Source of the DNA: Psychromonas marina
GTDB lineage: Bacteria; Pseudomonadota; Gammaproteobacteria; Enterobacterales; Psychromonadaceae
Reading direction: 5' to 3'
DNA length: 64,000 nucleotides
NCBI RefSeq assembly: GCF_030161115.1
Contig: NZ_BSPQ01000001.1
Span: 620,001-684,000 of the forward strand
Shown here: positions 8,488 through 16,944 of the stretch, one piece after another
Numbering within the stretch: position 1 is the first letter of the stretch
How the letters are laid out: every line of letters begins with the position of its first letter
Program-made: the position numbers and the translations under genes
Notes under the pieces: generated by a model
Databases searched by the model: none
Seen by the model: the letters and a program-made list of their open reading frames with translations, nothing else
Told to the model about the DNA's origin: nothing

Positions 8488-8976
8488 ATGAAAGGCAATC
8501 AGAAAGTTATCGACAGTTTTAACCATTTATTAGCGAATGAATTAGCCGCTATTGACCAATACTTTATTCATTCACGTATGTATGAAGATTGGGGTTTCAA
8601 TGAACTATATGAACGTCTGGAACATGAAAGAGAAGAGGAAACAGAGCATGCTGATTTTTTAATTAAACGCATCTTGTTTTTAGAGGGTAAGCCAAATATG
8701 GTAAACCGCCGCGACCTTATTATTGGTAATGATATCAAGCAGATGATGGAAAATGATCTGATATTAGAGATGGAAGTAGTCGTTGCTTTACGTGACGCAA
8801 TTGCAATCTGCGAACAACAACAGGACTACCAATCTAGAGAAATATTAGAAAAATTATTATTCGATACTGAAGAGGATCATGTTTATTGGTTAGAGCAACA
8901 ACTTGGCTTGATTGGAAGAATTGGTATCGAGAATTACAGCCAATCAAAAATGGGTACAAGTAGCTCAGCAACCTAA
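8488..8976 (+). CDS. bfr: Bacterioferritin, ferroxidase-type subunit
   Basis: 162 residues, a four-helix bacterioferritin colinear with E. coli Bfr (MKGNQKVIDSFNHLLANEL). All six ferroxidase ligands are present: Glu18, Glu51, His54, Glu94, Glu128 and His131 (the last two shifted by one inserted residue). The haem ligand position 52, Met in classical Bfr, is Thr here. This subunit should oxidise and store iron but not coordinate the inter-subunit haem by itself. The next gene has the opposite pattern. Good AGGAGAG ribosome site. Confidence 0.95.
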   Translation: MKGNQKVIDSFNHLLANELAAIDQYFIHSRMYEDWGFNELYERLEHEREEETEHADFLIKRILFLEGKPNMVNRRDLIIGNDIKQMMENDLILEMEVVVALRDAIAICEQQQDYQSREILEKLLFDTEEDHVYWLEQQLGLIGRIGIENYSQSKMGTSSSAT

Positions 8977-8990
8977 TAATGGAGTCGGAC

Positions 8991-9455
8991 ATGAAAAGTA
9001 ACAAAGACCTTATAAAGCAACTAAATAGTGTTTTAGCTAATGAATTAATTGCGATCAATCAGTATTTTTTACATGCTCGAATGCATAAAAATTGGGGCTT
9101 TGAAGCACTCAATAAAGCGGATTATAAACGTTCTATTAAAGTAATGAAAAATGCCGATGAGTTAATAGAGCGGATCCTATTTTTAGAAGGCTTGCCTAAT
9201 GTGCAATCACTAGGACGCCTTCGTATTGGGCAACATTGTGAAGAGATGCTACAGGCTAACTTAGACTTTGAAATGGAGTCCCATGCAACATTGGTCGCTA
9301 CCATAACGTACTGTGAAAAATCGCAAGACTACGTTAGCCGAGATCTATTAGAAGATATTCTCGAAGCGCAAGAGGAGCAAATTGATTGGTTAGAAGCACA
9401 ACAATATTTGCTAGAAAAAACAGGAATACAAAACTACTTACAACAACAGATGTAA
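8991..9455 (+). CDS. bfr: Bacterioferritin, haem-binding subunit lacking the ferroxidase site
   Basis: Start taken at ATG 8991 (MKSNKDLIKQLN), giving 154 residues: GGAG is correctly spaced, and the alternative ATG at 8979 has no ribosome site. It is a bacterioferritin by colinearity (ERILFLEGLPNVQSLG). Met52 for haem is retained, but ferroxidase positions are lost: Val51, Asn54, Gln127, Gln130; Glu18 and Glu94 remain. It is 14 nt from the ferroxidase-type subunit, so co-expression is expected. Such pairs form mixed 24-mers in Neisseria, Pseudomonas and Magnetospirillum. Assembly here is inferred. Confidence 0.93.
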   Translation: MKSNKDLIKQLNSVLANELIAINQYFLHARMHKNWGFEALNKADYKRSIKVMKNADELIERILFLEGLPNVQSLGRLRIGQHCEEMLQANLDFEMESHATLVATITYCEKSQDYVSRDLLEDILEAQEEQIDWLEAQQYLLEKTGIQNYLQQQM

Positions 9456-9482
9456 ATCATCAGCAATAATTTCATTAATGCC

Positions 9483-9523
9483 CTGTATAACCCAACCTGC
9501 CTTAACGAATCATCGTTATACAG
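9483..9523. terminator. Nested inverted repeat between convergent bfr and bfd
   Basis: CTGTATAAC (9483-9491) pairs with GTTATACAG (9515-9523), and AACGA / TCGTT pairs inside. It lies in the 84-bp gap between convergent genes. No long U-tract; a bidirectional terminator is inferred. Confidence 0.45.
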
Positions 9524-9539
9524 CGCATTATTGTGATGG

Positions 9540-9731
9540 TTAAACTAACTCTACCGCTAAATCATAACGCTCTGAAGCGCTCTCTAAAGTACTTTTTACA
9601 AACTGCGTGCAACGTCCACACTGATTGGTGACATCCAGTTGACTGCGTAATTTTTGCATCGAGTTAAGTCCCTGAGCCACAGCAGTTTCGATATCTTCTT
9701 CTGTGATACCGTGACAGATACATGCAAACAT
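9540..9731 (-). CDS. bfd: Bacterioferritin-associated ferredoxin
   Basis: 63 residues. A [2Fe-2S] ferredoxin of the BFD family with four cysteine ligands at 4, 6, 38 and 41 (ACICHG and NQCGRCTQ). It delivers electrons through the bacterioferritin haem to mobilise stored iron as Fe2+. It lies convergent with the bfr pair. A near-perfect Fur box at 9810-9824 upstream agrees with the known iron-starvation induction of bfd. Length and spacing are normal for the family. Confidence 0.96.
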   Translation of the reverse strand: MFACICHGITEEDIETAVAQGLNSMQKLRSQLDVTNQCGRCTQFVKSTLESASERYDLAVELV

Positions 9732-9741
9732 AACTTTCCTA

Positions 9742-9856
9742 TTAATATAAATGACTTACCAAAAGCGTGATAAGTTCGGATACCTAAGTGATCTTTACAA
9801 TAAAACAAATGATAACCATTATCAAACAAATAAAGGTAAATTATTTGTGCTTATTA
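9742..9856. repeat. Duplicated intergenic segment, copy 1 (with Fur box)
   Basis: Matches 11306-11391 along nearly its whole length: shared blocks TTAATATAAATGACTTACCA, ACCTAAGTGAT, TTTACAA and GTAAATTATTT. This copy has about 28 extra bases in the middle that contain the Fur box. Confidence 0.75.
9810..9824. promoter_or_regulatory. Fur box upstream of bfd
   Basis: TGATAACCATTATCA fits the 7-1-7 Fur inverted repeat (TGATAAT-N-ATTATCA) with one mismatch, and lies 79 bp upstream of the bfd start codon. Confidence 0.8.
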
Positions 9857-10036
9857 TCAACGCCATTAACTATTGTGATACCACAGTCCAGCACTGAAAA
9901 TAAATTATGGGTCAACCGCAACTCCCTCCACATAAAAACATTTTAAATAACAATACGTTGCAAAATCCCATCACAAGCAGATTGCTCTACTTGGTATATA
10001 CTAAGTGCAGCACTGCTATTTCAATGGAAATTGACA

Positions 10037-11269
10037 ATGATAATAAAAATTAAAATAATTTTACAAATCATACTGATAACCAACTTACTTCTCTCCTCCG
10101 TAAACGCTTCAGCACTAACCGTTTCTATATTAATTGCGCCTAAGCAGCGCTCAGTATTTTCTGAAACATTCAAACAGTTTACACAAAAAACAGGTATTGA
10201 AATAACAACAATAGCAAGAACAGATACTGATTATAAAAACGATTTACCAACCTGGTTATTAGACGGGATAGATACCCCTGACGTTCTTTACTGGCAAGCC
10301 TCCCAACGTCTTTTTGATTATGTAAAAAAAGACGCTATTCAGCCCATTACTCATCTATGGAATGAAGGTGATTTAGATGAAAATTTTTTACACTTAAAAG
10401 ATTCCGTTACTTATGAAGGTGCTGTTTACGCTCTTCCTATCTCTTATTATTACTGGGGCATTTTTTACAAACGGTCATTGCTTGAAAAATATGGAGAAAT
10501 ACCAAAAACATGGCAAGAATTTATCGATATATGTGAGAGTATGAAAAGAGATGGTATTACCCCAATAGGTATTGGCCTAAAGAACAATTGGCCTGCAGCA
10601 GCTTGGTTTGACTATCTTAATTTACGTATAAATGGTTATCAGTTTCACCAAAAAACCCTTCAAGGTAAGGTCTCTTTCTACGATAAACGCCTACAAAATG
10701 TGATGATTGAGTGGAAAAAATTAATTGATAACTCCTTTTTTAACAAAAATAATAAGCGATTAAAATGGAACGAGTTATTACCTAGCCTATACCGAGATAA
10801 AATTGGATTTATGTTAATAGGTAGCTTTTCTAGTAAATATTTTCCAGTGAGAATGTCAGAGGAATTAGCGGTTATGGCTTTTCCTAAAATGGCGATGTTA
10901 TCTGTATCTGAAGAAGCGCCATTAGAAGTTTTCATGATTGCTAAAAACACTAAGAATTTATCAGAGGCAGAAATTTTCATTAAGTTTATGGCTGATGCAA
11001 AAGTACAGGCAGACCACAACCAACGTATCGGCTATATTCCTGCAAATAATAAAGCTAAAATTGGTACAGATCACTTCACTCAAGCAGGTGTAAAAATATT
11101 AAATCAGGCAAATTCAATTACACAATATTTTGACAGAGACTCTTTGCCTGAATTTGAAAAAAAAGTGATCCCACTCCTCGCAGAGTTCATTAACACAGGC
11201 GATATTAAAAGCACGACCCAAGACTTAGAGCAAGCCAGAAAGGAGGCGTTTATAAACACATTGCAATAA
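10037..11269 (+). CDS. Orphan extracellular solute-binding protein, sugar type
   Basis: 410 residues from ATG 10037. A TTG six bases earlier opens the same frame but lies only 3 nt from the GGA motif. A signal peptide covers about residues 1-26 (ending VNASA). The rest is a family 1 (maltose/glycerol-phosphate-like) periplasmic binding protein: FKQFTQKTGIEI, TPDVLYWQASQR, ALPISYYYWGIFYKRSLLEKYG and PKTWQEFIDICESMK. No permease or ATPase gene is adjacent, so it may serve a distant transporter or a sensor or chemoreceptor. The ligand cannot be assigned. Confidence 0.8.
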   Translation: MIIKIKIILQIILITNLLLSSVNASALTVSILIAPKQRSVFSETFKQFTQKTGIEITTIARTDTDYKNDLPTWLLDGIDTPDVLYWQASQRLFDYVKKDAIQPITHLWNEGDLDENFLHLKDSVTYEGAVYALPISYYYWGIFYKRSLLEKYGEIPKTWQEFIDICESMKRDGITPIGIGLKNNWPAAAWFDYLNLRINGYQFHQKTLQGKVSFYDKRLQNVMIEWKKLIDNSFFNKNNKRLKWNELLPSLYRDKIGFMLIGSFSSKYFPVRMSEELAVMAFPKMAMLSVSEEAPLEVFMIAKNTKNLSEAEIFIKFMADAKVQADHNQRIGYIPANNKAKIGTDHFTQAGVKILNQANSITQYFDRDSLPEFEKKVIPLLAEFINTGDIKSTTQDLEQARKEAFINTLQ

Positions 11270-11683
11270 ATGCCGACAGCAAATAGAAAGACTTGATCTC
11301 TTCTCTTAATATAAATGACTTACCAACGAGTGCTAAGCTGGAGACCTAAGTGATTTTTACAACAAAAAAAGTAAATTATTTATGCTTATAGCAACGCAAT
11401 TAATACTCTTTCTCATTAGGCAGTAAAAAATGTGATTAAGAGGACCGTGACTGTAAATATTTACTTATTTTACAAAGAAAATCATCAATATTAACCAATA
11501 AGGAGAGTGTTTAGTTAAGCTCTTTTTAGATAATAGAAAGTACTAACTTTAACCCTATTTTAACCAGTAAAATGATATTCTATTGGTCACCTTTCTCTTG
11601 GCCTATATAAAGTCAGTTAAACCTTTATATTCAGCCTCGCTGCAAAAACGTCTTATCGTCTAACATTAATCTGGAATCCTATT
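11270..11683. other. Intergenic region between binding-protein gene and MFS gene
   Basis: 414 bp. The first third is the second copy of the duplicated segment (11306-11391). The remainder is AT-rich, with no ORF, RNA gene or clear terminator that I can support. Confidence 0.5.
11306..11391. repeat. Duplicated intergenic segment, copy 2 (no Fur box)
   Basis: Same orientation and same block order as 9742-9856, but the central Fur-box-bearing stretch is absent. It lies 36 bp after the binding-protein stop, where there is no minus-strand gene for it to drive. Confidence 0.75.
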
Positions 11684-12892
11684 TTGACACAAGAACAACC
11701 TATACTAGGAAAAACGGGCACATTGATATTTTTAATCGTGATCAGCGCTTTCCCACCATTAACAATGGATCTCTACTTACCCGCGTTACCACAAATGGTC
11801 GACCTCCTAAATACTAACCAATCGATGGTCAACCTGACATTAAGTGCCTATTTTGTAACCTACGCGATAGGTTTACTTTTTTGGGGTCCTTTAAGTGAAA
11901 AGTTTGGACGTAAACCTATTTTAATGACGGGTATTACAATTTATGTGCTTGCAAGTGCATTTTGCGCCTTAGCCACCAATATTGAACACCTGATTTTTTA
12001 TCGTGTTATCCAAGCCTTTGGTGGCAGTGCTGTAACCGTTGTGGCGACCGCTATCGTCAAAGATCTTTATACCGGGAGGGAGCGAGAAAAAATAATGGCA
12101 ACGGTTATGTCCCTTGTGATCATCGCACCAATGGTTGCACCCGTTTTAGGTGCATTTTTACTCAACGTTTACTCTTGGCACATGATGTTTGTAGCGTTGG
12201 CTATTTTTGGTACTGCATCGGGATTATTTGCTTTATGTTATCGTGAAACCTTAGCGCAGCGTTATACCGGTTCTGTATTACGTTCATGGGGACGCTTAGG
12301 GGTGGTACTGAAAAATCCGCGCTTTACTTCTCTATTGTGTATATTTTCTATTGTACCGATGGCGTTAATGTCGTTTTTAGCCGCTGGCGCTTATATCTAT
12401 ATCGACGGGTTTGGTCTCACGGAGCAAGAGTTTAGTTATGCATTTGCATTTAATGCCTTTAGCGCTTCATTTGGACCAGTCATTTATATGAAACTATCTA
12501 AGATTATTTCGGTAAAAAAAATAATCTCTTTATCCTTTTTAGTACTGGTTATTTGCGGCTGTTTAACCCTGACCATTGGACACACCTCACCATGGGTATT
12601 TGCCATGATCGCAGCCCCAGCAACCATGGCGGTTATCATCCCCCGTATTCCTGGTACTAATTTAATGTTAGAACAGCAGGATACCGATACCGGTTCAGCG
12701 GTGGCTATCATACAATTTGTTGCCATGATCTTTGGCGCATTAGGCATGACCTTAGTTACCCTTCGCCCCGAAACCTTGATTGAAAATCTAGGTACAATAC
12801 AACTCATTATCGGTTTAACCGGTGGTGGTTTATGGCTATTAGCCAAAAACCGTGAACACGTAACAGCTAAGTTATTAAAGATGGCGAGTTAA
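11684..12892 (+). CDS. Bcr/CflA-family MFS drug efflux transporter
   Basis: 402 residues, about 12 membrane segments. The N-terminal FPPLTMDLYLPALPQM is the hallmark of the Bcr/CflA subgroup. The MFS signature GPLSEKFGRKP covers residues 68-78, and the segment 5 region VVATAIVKDLY is also typical. It is expected to export small hydrophobic or peptide antibiotics with proton antiport in the inner membrane. The start is TTG (11684), preceded by GGAAT; the next in-frame ATG would remove segment 1, so TTG is preferred. Single gene. Confidence 0.87.
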   Translation: MTQEQPILGKTGTLIFLIVISAFPPLTMDLYLPALPQMVDLLNTNQSMVNLTLSAYFVTYAIGLLFWGPLSEKFGRKPILMTGITIYVLASAFCALATNIEHLIFYRVIQAFGGSAVTVVATAIVKDLYTGREREKIMATVMSLVIIAPMVAPVLGAFLLNVYSWHMMFVALAIFGTASGLFALCYRETLAQRYTGSVLRSWGRLGVVLKNPRFTSLLCIFSIVPMALMSFLAAGAYIYIDGFGLTEQEFSYAFAFNAFSASFGPVIYMKLSKIISVKKIISLSFLVLVICGCLTLTIGHTSPWVFAMIAAPATMAVIIPRIPGTNLMLEQQDTDTGSAVAIIQFVAMIFGALGMTLVTLRPETLIENLGTIQLIIGLTGGGLWLLAKNREHVTAKLLKMAS

Positions 12893-13370
12893 AACAGTAA
12901 ATGGGGTTATCTAGGATGACCAATGATTGACCCCATTAATCATGCTATTGCTGACATCCAAAGAACTTAGGTACGAATGTTCATCTGTCACATCCGAGCT
13001 CAAGATAAAACTAAAATTCACGCATCTGATAAGCTAAATTGAAGAAAAGGTTACCTACCACTCTTTTTCAGTTCGTACTTTATGTTACTTTATATCGCTA
13101 AGCATTGAGCCTAATAACGACTAAGCATGAATAAAACGCAACTATTACATTAAGACACTTAAAAAATAAATATAAAAAATAAGACTCTATTATTACCTGT
13201 TCATTACACGCCACCGAAGAAAACCAACCCGCTCAGCAAACAATAAAATCACACAAAACAACCTGAAAAATCAACCTACCACAGCACCACTTCGATAAAC
13301 AATTAATCACCAAAAAGCCTGTTATCATAGCCGCCTTATTTTTTTATAAAATCCACATCCAAGAGAAAGC
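12893..13370. other. Intergenic region before the BCCT gene
   Basis: 478 bp without a credible ORF. AATGGGGT (12900-12907) and ACCCCATT (12930-12937) flank a 22-nt loop just after the MFS stop, a possible terminator without a U-tract. The 100 bp before the BCCT start is AT-rich and should hold its promoter, but no single best -35/-10 pair stands out. Confidence 0.4.
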
Positions 13371-14978
13371 ATGAGAAAATCTAACGACAAATATAGTATT
13401 GAAAATACTGACTATGAAATAGGTCGGGACAACATAAAGAAATGGGGATTTGATGTTCATAATCAGGTTTTTGGGATTAGTGCAGGCTTGATTTTTTTGT
13501 TTGTTATCGCTTTATTAGCCGTTGATCCAGGAACAGCAAAAGATGCCCTTGATGGTGTAAAATGGAAAATAATTGAACATTTTGATCTGCTATTCATGTG
13601 GTCTGCAAACTTTTTCGTTCTATTCTGTCTCGTATTAATTATATCTCCCTTCAGAAATATTCGTATCGGTGGGGTAGATAGCGTACCTGATTACCCATTA
13701 TTATCGTGGATGGCAATGCTATTTTCAGCAGGCATGGGTATTGGCCTGATGTTTTGGGGTATTGCTGAGCCTGCTGCTTATTACTCAGCGTGGTTTGAAA
13801 CACCACTCGGCGTAGAACCTTATACTGATGAAGCGGTAAAAATGGCATTGGGTGCAACGATGTTCCACTGGGGTTTTCATGGTTGGGCAATCTATGCGGT
13901 TGTTGCGCTATCAATGGCATTCTTTGCATATAATAAAGGCTTACCACTTTCCATGCGCTCAGTGTTCTATCCTCTTTTAGGTGACAGAACATGGGGTTGG
14001 TTTGGCCACTGTATTGATATACTTGCAGTACTTGCCACGATGTTCGGTCTAGCAACATCATTAGGCTTAGGTGCCCAACAAGCAGCCAGTGGTCTCAGCC
14101 ATGTATTTGGCATAGATAACGGCATTACCACACAATTATTATTCATTGTTTTTGTTACTGTATTGGCAATAATATCCGTTATTAGAGGCATCAATGGTGG
14201 TGTTAAACTGTTGAGTAATATCAACATGCTAGCGGCTTTTGCACTGTTAATGTTTGTTTTAATTACGACCTTTACTATCGTATTAAAATATATGCCAGTG
14301 ACCATAATGGGTTACATAGAAAACTTCATCCCTTTAAGTATCCCCAACGGTCGAGAAGATGATGCCTGGATGCATGGATGGACCATCTTCTATTGGGCTT
14401 GGTGGATCTCGTGGTCACCATGTGTCGGCATGTTTATCGCACGCATCTCTAAGGGGCGAACAATCAAAGAGTTCTTATTAGGCGTTTTGTTTATCCCAAC
14501 AATTATCACGATGTTTTGGATGACGGTATTCGGCGGTAACGCAATTGATCAAATGGTGAACAAAGTGGGTGAGCTAGGTCAAAACGGGCTATCTGACATT
14601 ACATTATCTTTATTTCATGCTTTCGATGTGATGCCGATGAGCATGGTTACTTCGCTATTATCGATTCTCTTAATCATGGTGTTTTTTATCACCTCATCTG
14701 ACTCTGCAACACTCGTTATCGACAGCATTACGTCAGGCGGAAAAGTTGATGCACCGGTTCCACAACGTATTTTCTGGGCTACAACACAAGGCGTTGTTGC
14801 AGCGGCATTATTATGGATTGGTGGCACGGAGGCAATTCAAGCACTGCAAGCAGGAACGGTTTCAACCGGGTTACCGTTTACGATTATTCTGCTACTGATG
14901 TGTGTCAGTTTGTTAATGGGATTAAAAACAGAGTTACAACTTCAAAAACAAGGTTATGCTCAATCAGCAACGGTTTAA
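13371..14978 (+). CDS. BCCT-family transporter (betaine/choline/carnitine type)
   Basis: 535 residues, 12 membrane segments. The glycine stretch GMGIG (121-125), followed by LMFWGIAEPA, matches the sodium-coupled BetP group. The tryptophan-rich substrate segment WTIFYWAWWISWSPCVGMF (337-355) is the family signature and supplies the aromatic cage for trimethylammonium groups. The C-terminal tail is short, so BetP-like osmosensing by a long tail is unlikely. Probably uptake of glycine betaine, choline or a related quaternary amine as osmolyte or nutrient; there are no bet genes nearby. Monocistronic. Confidence 0.93.
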   Translation: MRKSNDKYSIENTDYEIGRDNIKKWGFDVHNQVFGISAGLIFLFVIALLAVDPGTAKDALDGVKWKIIEHFDLLFMWSANFFVLFCLVLIISPFRNIRIGGVDSVPDYPLLSWMAMLFSAGMGIGLMFWGIAEPAAYYSAWFETPLGVEPYTDEAVKMALGATMFHWGFHGWAIYAVVALSMAFFAYNKGLPLSMRSVFYPLLGDRTWGWFGHCIDILAVLATMFGLATSLGLGAQQAASGLSHVFGIDNGITTQLLFIVFVTVLAIISVIRGINGGVKLLSNINMLAAFALLMFVLITTFTIVLKYMPVTIMGYIENFIPLSIPNGREDDAWMHGWTIFYWAWWISWSPCVGMFIARISKGRTIKEFLLGVLFIPTIITMFWMTVFGGNAIDQMVNKVGELGQNGLSDITLSLFHAFDVMPMSMVTSLLSILLIMVFFITSSDSATLVIDSITSGGKVDAPVPQRIFWATTQGVVAAALLWIGGTEAIQALQAGTVSTGLPFTIILLLMCVSLLMGLKTELQLQKQGYAQSATV

Positions 14979-15032
14979 TGCGACTGAATAGTTTTTAGCA
15001 TCTGGCATCGTGATGATACCTGAATGGATAAT

Positions 15033-15061
15033 CATGCTCTCTATAGCGAATAGAGAGCATG
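15033..15061. terminator. Long hairpin after the BCCT gene
   Basis: A 12-bp perfect stem, CATGCTCTCTAT (15033-15044) with ATAGAGAGCATG (15050-15061), and a 5-nt loop. It lies 54 bp after the BCCT stop. No U-tract on either strand; a terminator or mRNA-stabilising structure. Confidence 0.5.
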
Positions 15062-15173
15062 CGAGAGCTTCTAATATAATACATTCCCCCCACATATTTA
15101 GATAAAAATAGGTGGAATATGGTAATTTTTCTATCGCCAGAAAAATCAAACTAGTTTCCGTATTAAGACTTTT

Positions 15174-16400
15174 TTATTTGCTTGTCTGCGCTGGACGGAC
15201 TTGAACTTTTTTGTCTCGAGCCGCTAAATTAGCAAATAAAGTACATAATAGTGCGACGGCAGCAATAGTGAGTACCGGCACAGCCCAGCTTTCAGTCTCC
15301 GAGTGAAGATAACCAATAAGCGAAGGCCCTGTTGCCGCCAAGCCATAACCAATACATTGTGAAAGCCCGGACAGCGCAGCCGCTTGCCCTGAATTTGCCG
15401 TTCGCATACCAACAAATGAAATAGCGATAATAAACGTGGCACAATTACTTAATCCAAATAGGCTAACCCAAAGCAGTGCATATTGTGGAGAAAAAACCAT
15501 TCCTACTAGCGAAACAAAAACAGAAAATGCACAGATTGAAATAAGTGATCTTTGATTGTTGGTTTTTGAAAGAATAGGAAGTAATAAAAGCCCAGGAATC
15601 ATGGTTGAAAATTGTAGTAATCCATATATGTAGCCAGCATCTATCTCATTATACCCCTGATCACTCAATATTTTGGGTAACCACCCTGCCAAGGAGTAAA
15701 ATGTGAAGGAGTTTAGTCCAATTCCTAGCGTCACTTGCCATGCAACCGGACATCTAAGCAATTGAGTAATAGTCGTTTGATTATGATCCGTTTGTATTTT
15801 TTGCTTATTAGTTTGTGTTTTTTTCTTATGACTCAACACTAATGGCAAACAAATCGCTATTGCTAAAACTGGAAATATTAAATTAAATAATAAAGCTATT
15901 TGCCATCCCCCCATATGAGCAAAGCTGATATTTGAAAGCGGCACCATTAAGCTTGCACTTAACGTCGAACCAATCCCCATAGTAAAAACATAAAGTGACG
16001 TTATAGTGGCGATTCTAGTTGGAAAGTTTACTTTGACCACAACAGGAAGCAAAACATTGCCAGTGGCGATGCCTGCACCTATCAAGATAGTGCCTAAATA
16101 TAAGGGGATTTCAGTCCCATAAGAACGAAGTACAATGCCACTAGTTATCGCTACAAGAGCAGCTAATAAGCTTGGGTACAACCCTAACTTACGAGATAAA
16201 CCTGCCGCTAAGGGAGAGAAGAAAGCAAATGTCAGTAGAGGCAGCGCTGTTAACATACCAGCGGCAGATGCTGAAAGAGTGAGGCTTTCCATAATTTGAC
16301 CAAGAACAGGCGCTAAGCTGGTAAAAGGCCCTCGAAGGTTTAAGGCAATAAATAAAATCGCAGCAAAGGCGAAGATTTTTCCTTTATTAGAAGTTGGCAT
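15174..16400 (-). CDS. CynX/NimT-family MFS transporter
   Basis: 408 residues, about 12 membrane segments. The N-terminal FIALNLRGPFTSLAPVLGQI is typical of the cyanate/nitroimidazole transporter-like (CynX/NimT/YeaN) MFS group. The role is small-molecule uptake or efflux, substrate unknown. The last coding bases are unusual: codons for VQVRPA are an 18-bp exact copy (15189-15206) of the 3' end of the tRNA-Leu gene at 16945-17029. The gene therefore lies between tRNA-end copies and may have arrived by integration at that tRNA. Confidence 0.85.
   Translation of the reverse strand: MPTSNKGKIFAFAAILFIALNLRGPFTSLAPVLGQIMESLTLSASAAGMLTALPLLTFAFFSPLAAGLSRKLGLYPSLLAALVAITSGIVLRSYGTEIPLYLGTILIGAGIATGNVLLPVVVKVNFPTRIATITSLYVFTMGIGSTLSASLMVPLSNISFAHMGGWQIALLFNLIFPVLAIAICLPLVLSHKKKTQTNKQKIQTDHNQTTITQLLRCPVAWQVTLGIGLNSFTFYSLAGWLPKILSDQGYNEIDAGYIYGLLQFSTMIPGLLLLPILSKTNNQRSLISICAFSVFVSLVGMVFSPQYALLWVSLFGLSNCATFIIAISFVGMRTANSGQAAALSGLSQCIGYGLAATGPSLIGYLHSETESWAVPVLTIAAVALLCTLFANLAARDKKVQVRPAQTSK
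15189..15206 (-). repeat. 18-bp copy of tRNA-Leu 3' end inside the MFS gene
   Basis: CGCTGGACGGACTTGAAC on the plus strand is identical to 16813-16830 and 16951-16968. It corresponds to the T-arm and part of the acceptor stem of tRNA-Leu. Candidate outermost attachment-site remnant. Confidence 0.65.
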
Positions 16401-16806
16401 TAAAATATCCGAAATATGAGAAGGTTTATGGGCATATAAAAACAGAAAAGTCCTAAAAGGGCGAGGACATATATTTAGAGCATATTACCATAGCGTCAAA
16501 AGTTAGCTTAAAAATAAAACACTATTCATCAATTTTTGCCTTTGCCGTACCACTACATGCTCACCATCGTAAATTTCAATTTCAGAGAAAATTTCACCGT
16601 TATTTTTATGACTTAGCTTCGATGCTTTACCACCAGTATCAAACCATAAGCACATAGTTGAGTACCAAACGAGAAGAAAATTAGGGGGGTAGAGGCCGGT
16701 TGGGATTAAGGCAATTCGCGAAGTATCTACTTATAATTACATTTTTGTAGATATAACAAAGCCCCAATATTTATTCTTATAAGAGATCGAGGCTTCATCC
16801 TTTGTA
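16401..16806. other. Interval between MFS gene and tRNA-Leu remnant
   Basis: 406 bp with no intact gene. It contains a degenerate minus-strand reading frame (16503-16730) and an imperfect AAGCC...GGCTT hairpin at about 16760-16796. It lies inside the region bounded by tRNA-Leu end copies. Confidence 0.45.
16503..16730 (-). pseudogene. Possible gene remnant of unknown origin
   Basis: An open minus-strand frame of about 75 codons ending at TAA 16503. It has no plausible ribosome site, and its only internal ATG precedes CLWFDTGGKASKL. The C-terminal part reads EIEIYDGEHVVVRQRQ. Composition looks coding-like rather than random, but I do not recognise a family and there is no N-terminus. It could also be a non-coding dispersed repeat. 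Confidence 0.25.
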
Positions 16807-16844
16807 TGGTACCGCTGGACGGACTTGAACCATCACTTCTTTCG
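16807..16844 (-). pseudogene. Truncated tRNA-Leu 3' end (attachment-site remnant)
   Basis: The 38 bp from TGGTACCGCTGG onward match the 3' half of the tRNA-Leu gene (16945-16982) with one mismatch (A for G). The match stops abruptly before the anticodon arm. It is in the same orientation, 138 bp away. This is the pattern left by integration of an element into a tRNA 3' end. Confidence 0.8.
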
Positions 16845-16897
16845 CATACTTTGAGGTATAGAGATTTTGAGGCTGTTAGTTACTTCCTTACAGATAC

Positions 16898-16937
16898 AAA
16901 AAAACCGATATTCATTTACATAAATATCGGTTTTTTT
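16898..16937. terminator. tRNA-Leu terminator
   Basis: CCGATATT (16905-16912) pairs with AATATCGG (16923-16930). The stem is flanked by seven As and seven Ts, so it works on both strands. It lies 8 bp beyond the tRNA 3' end. Confidence 0.85.
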
Positions 16938-16944
16938 GTTTGTT

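Noticed and set aside
9742..9856. REP/MITE-type mobile element
   Set aside because: No terminal inverted repeats or target-site duplications are visible, and only two long copies lie in the window, so it is reported as a duplicated segment only.
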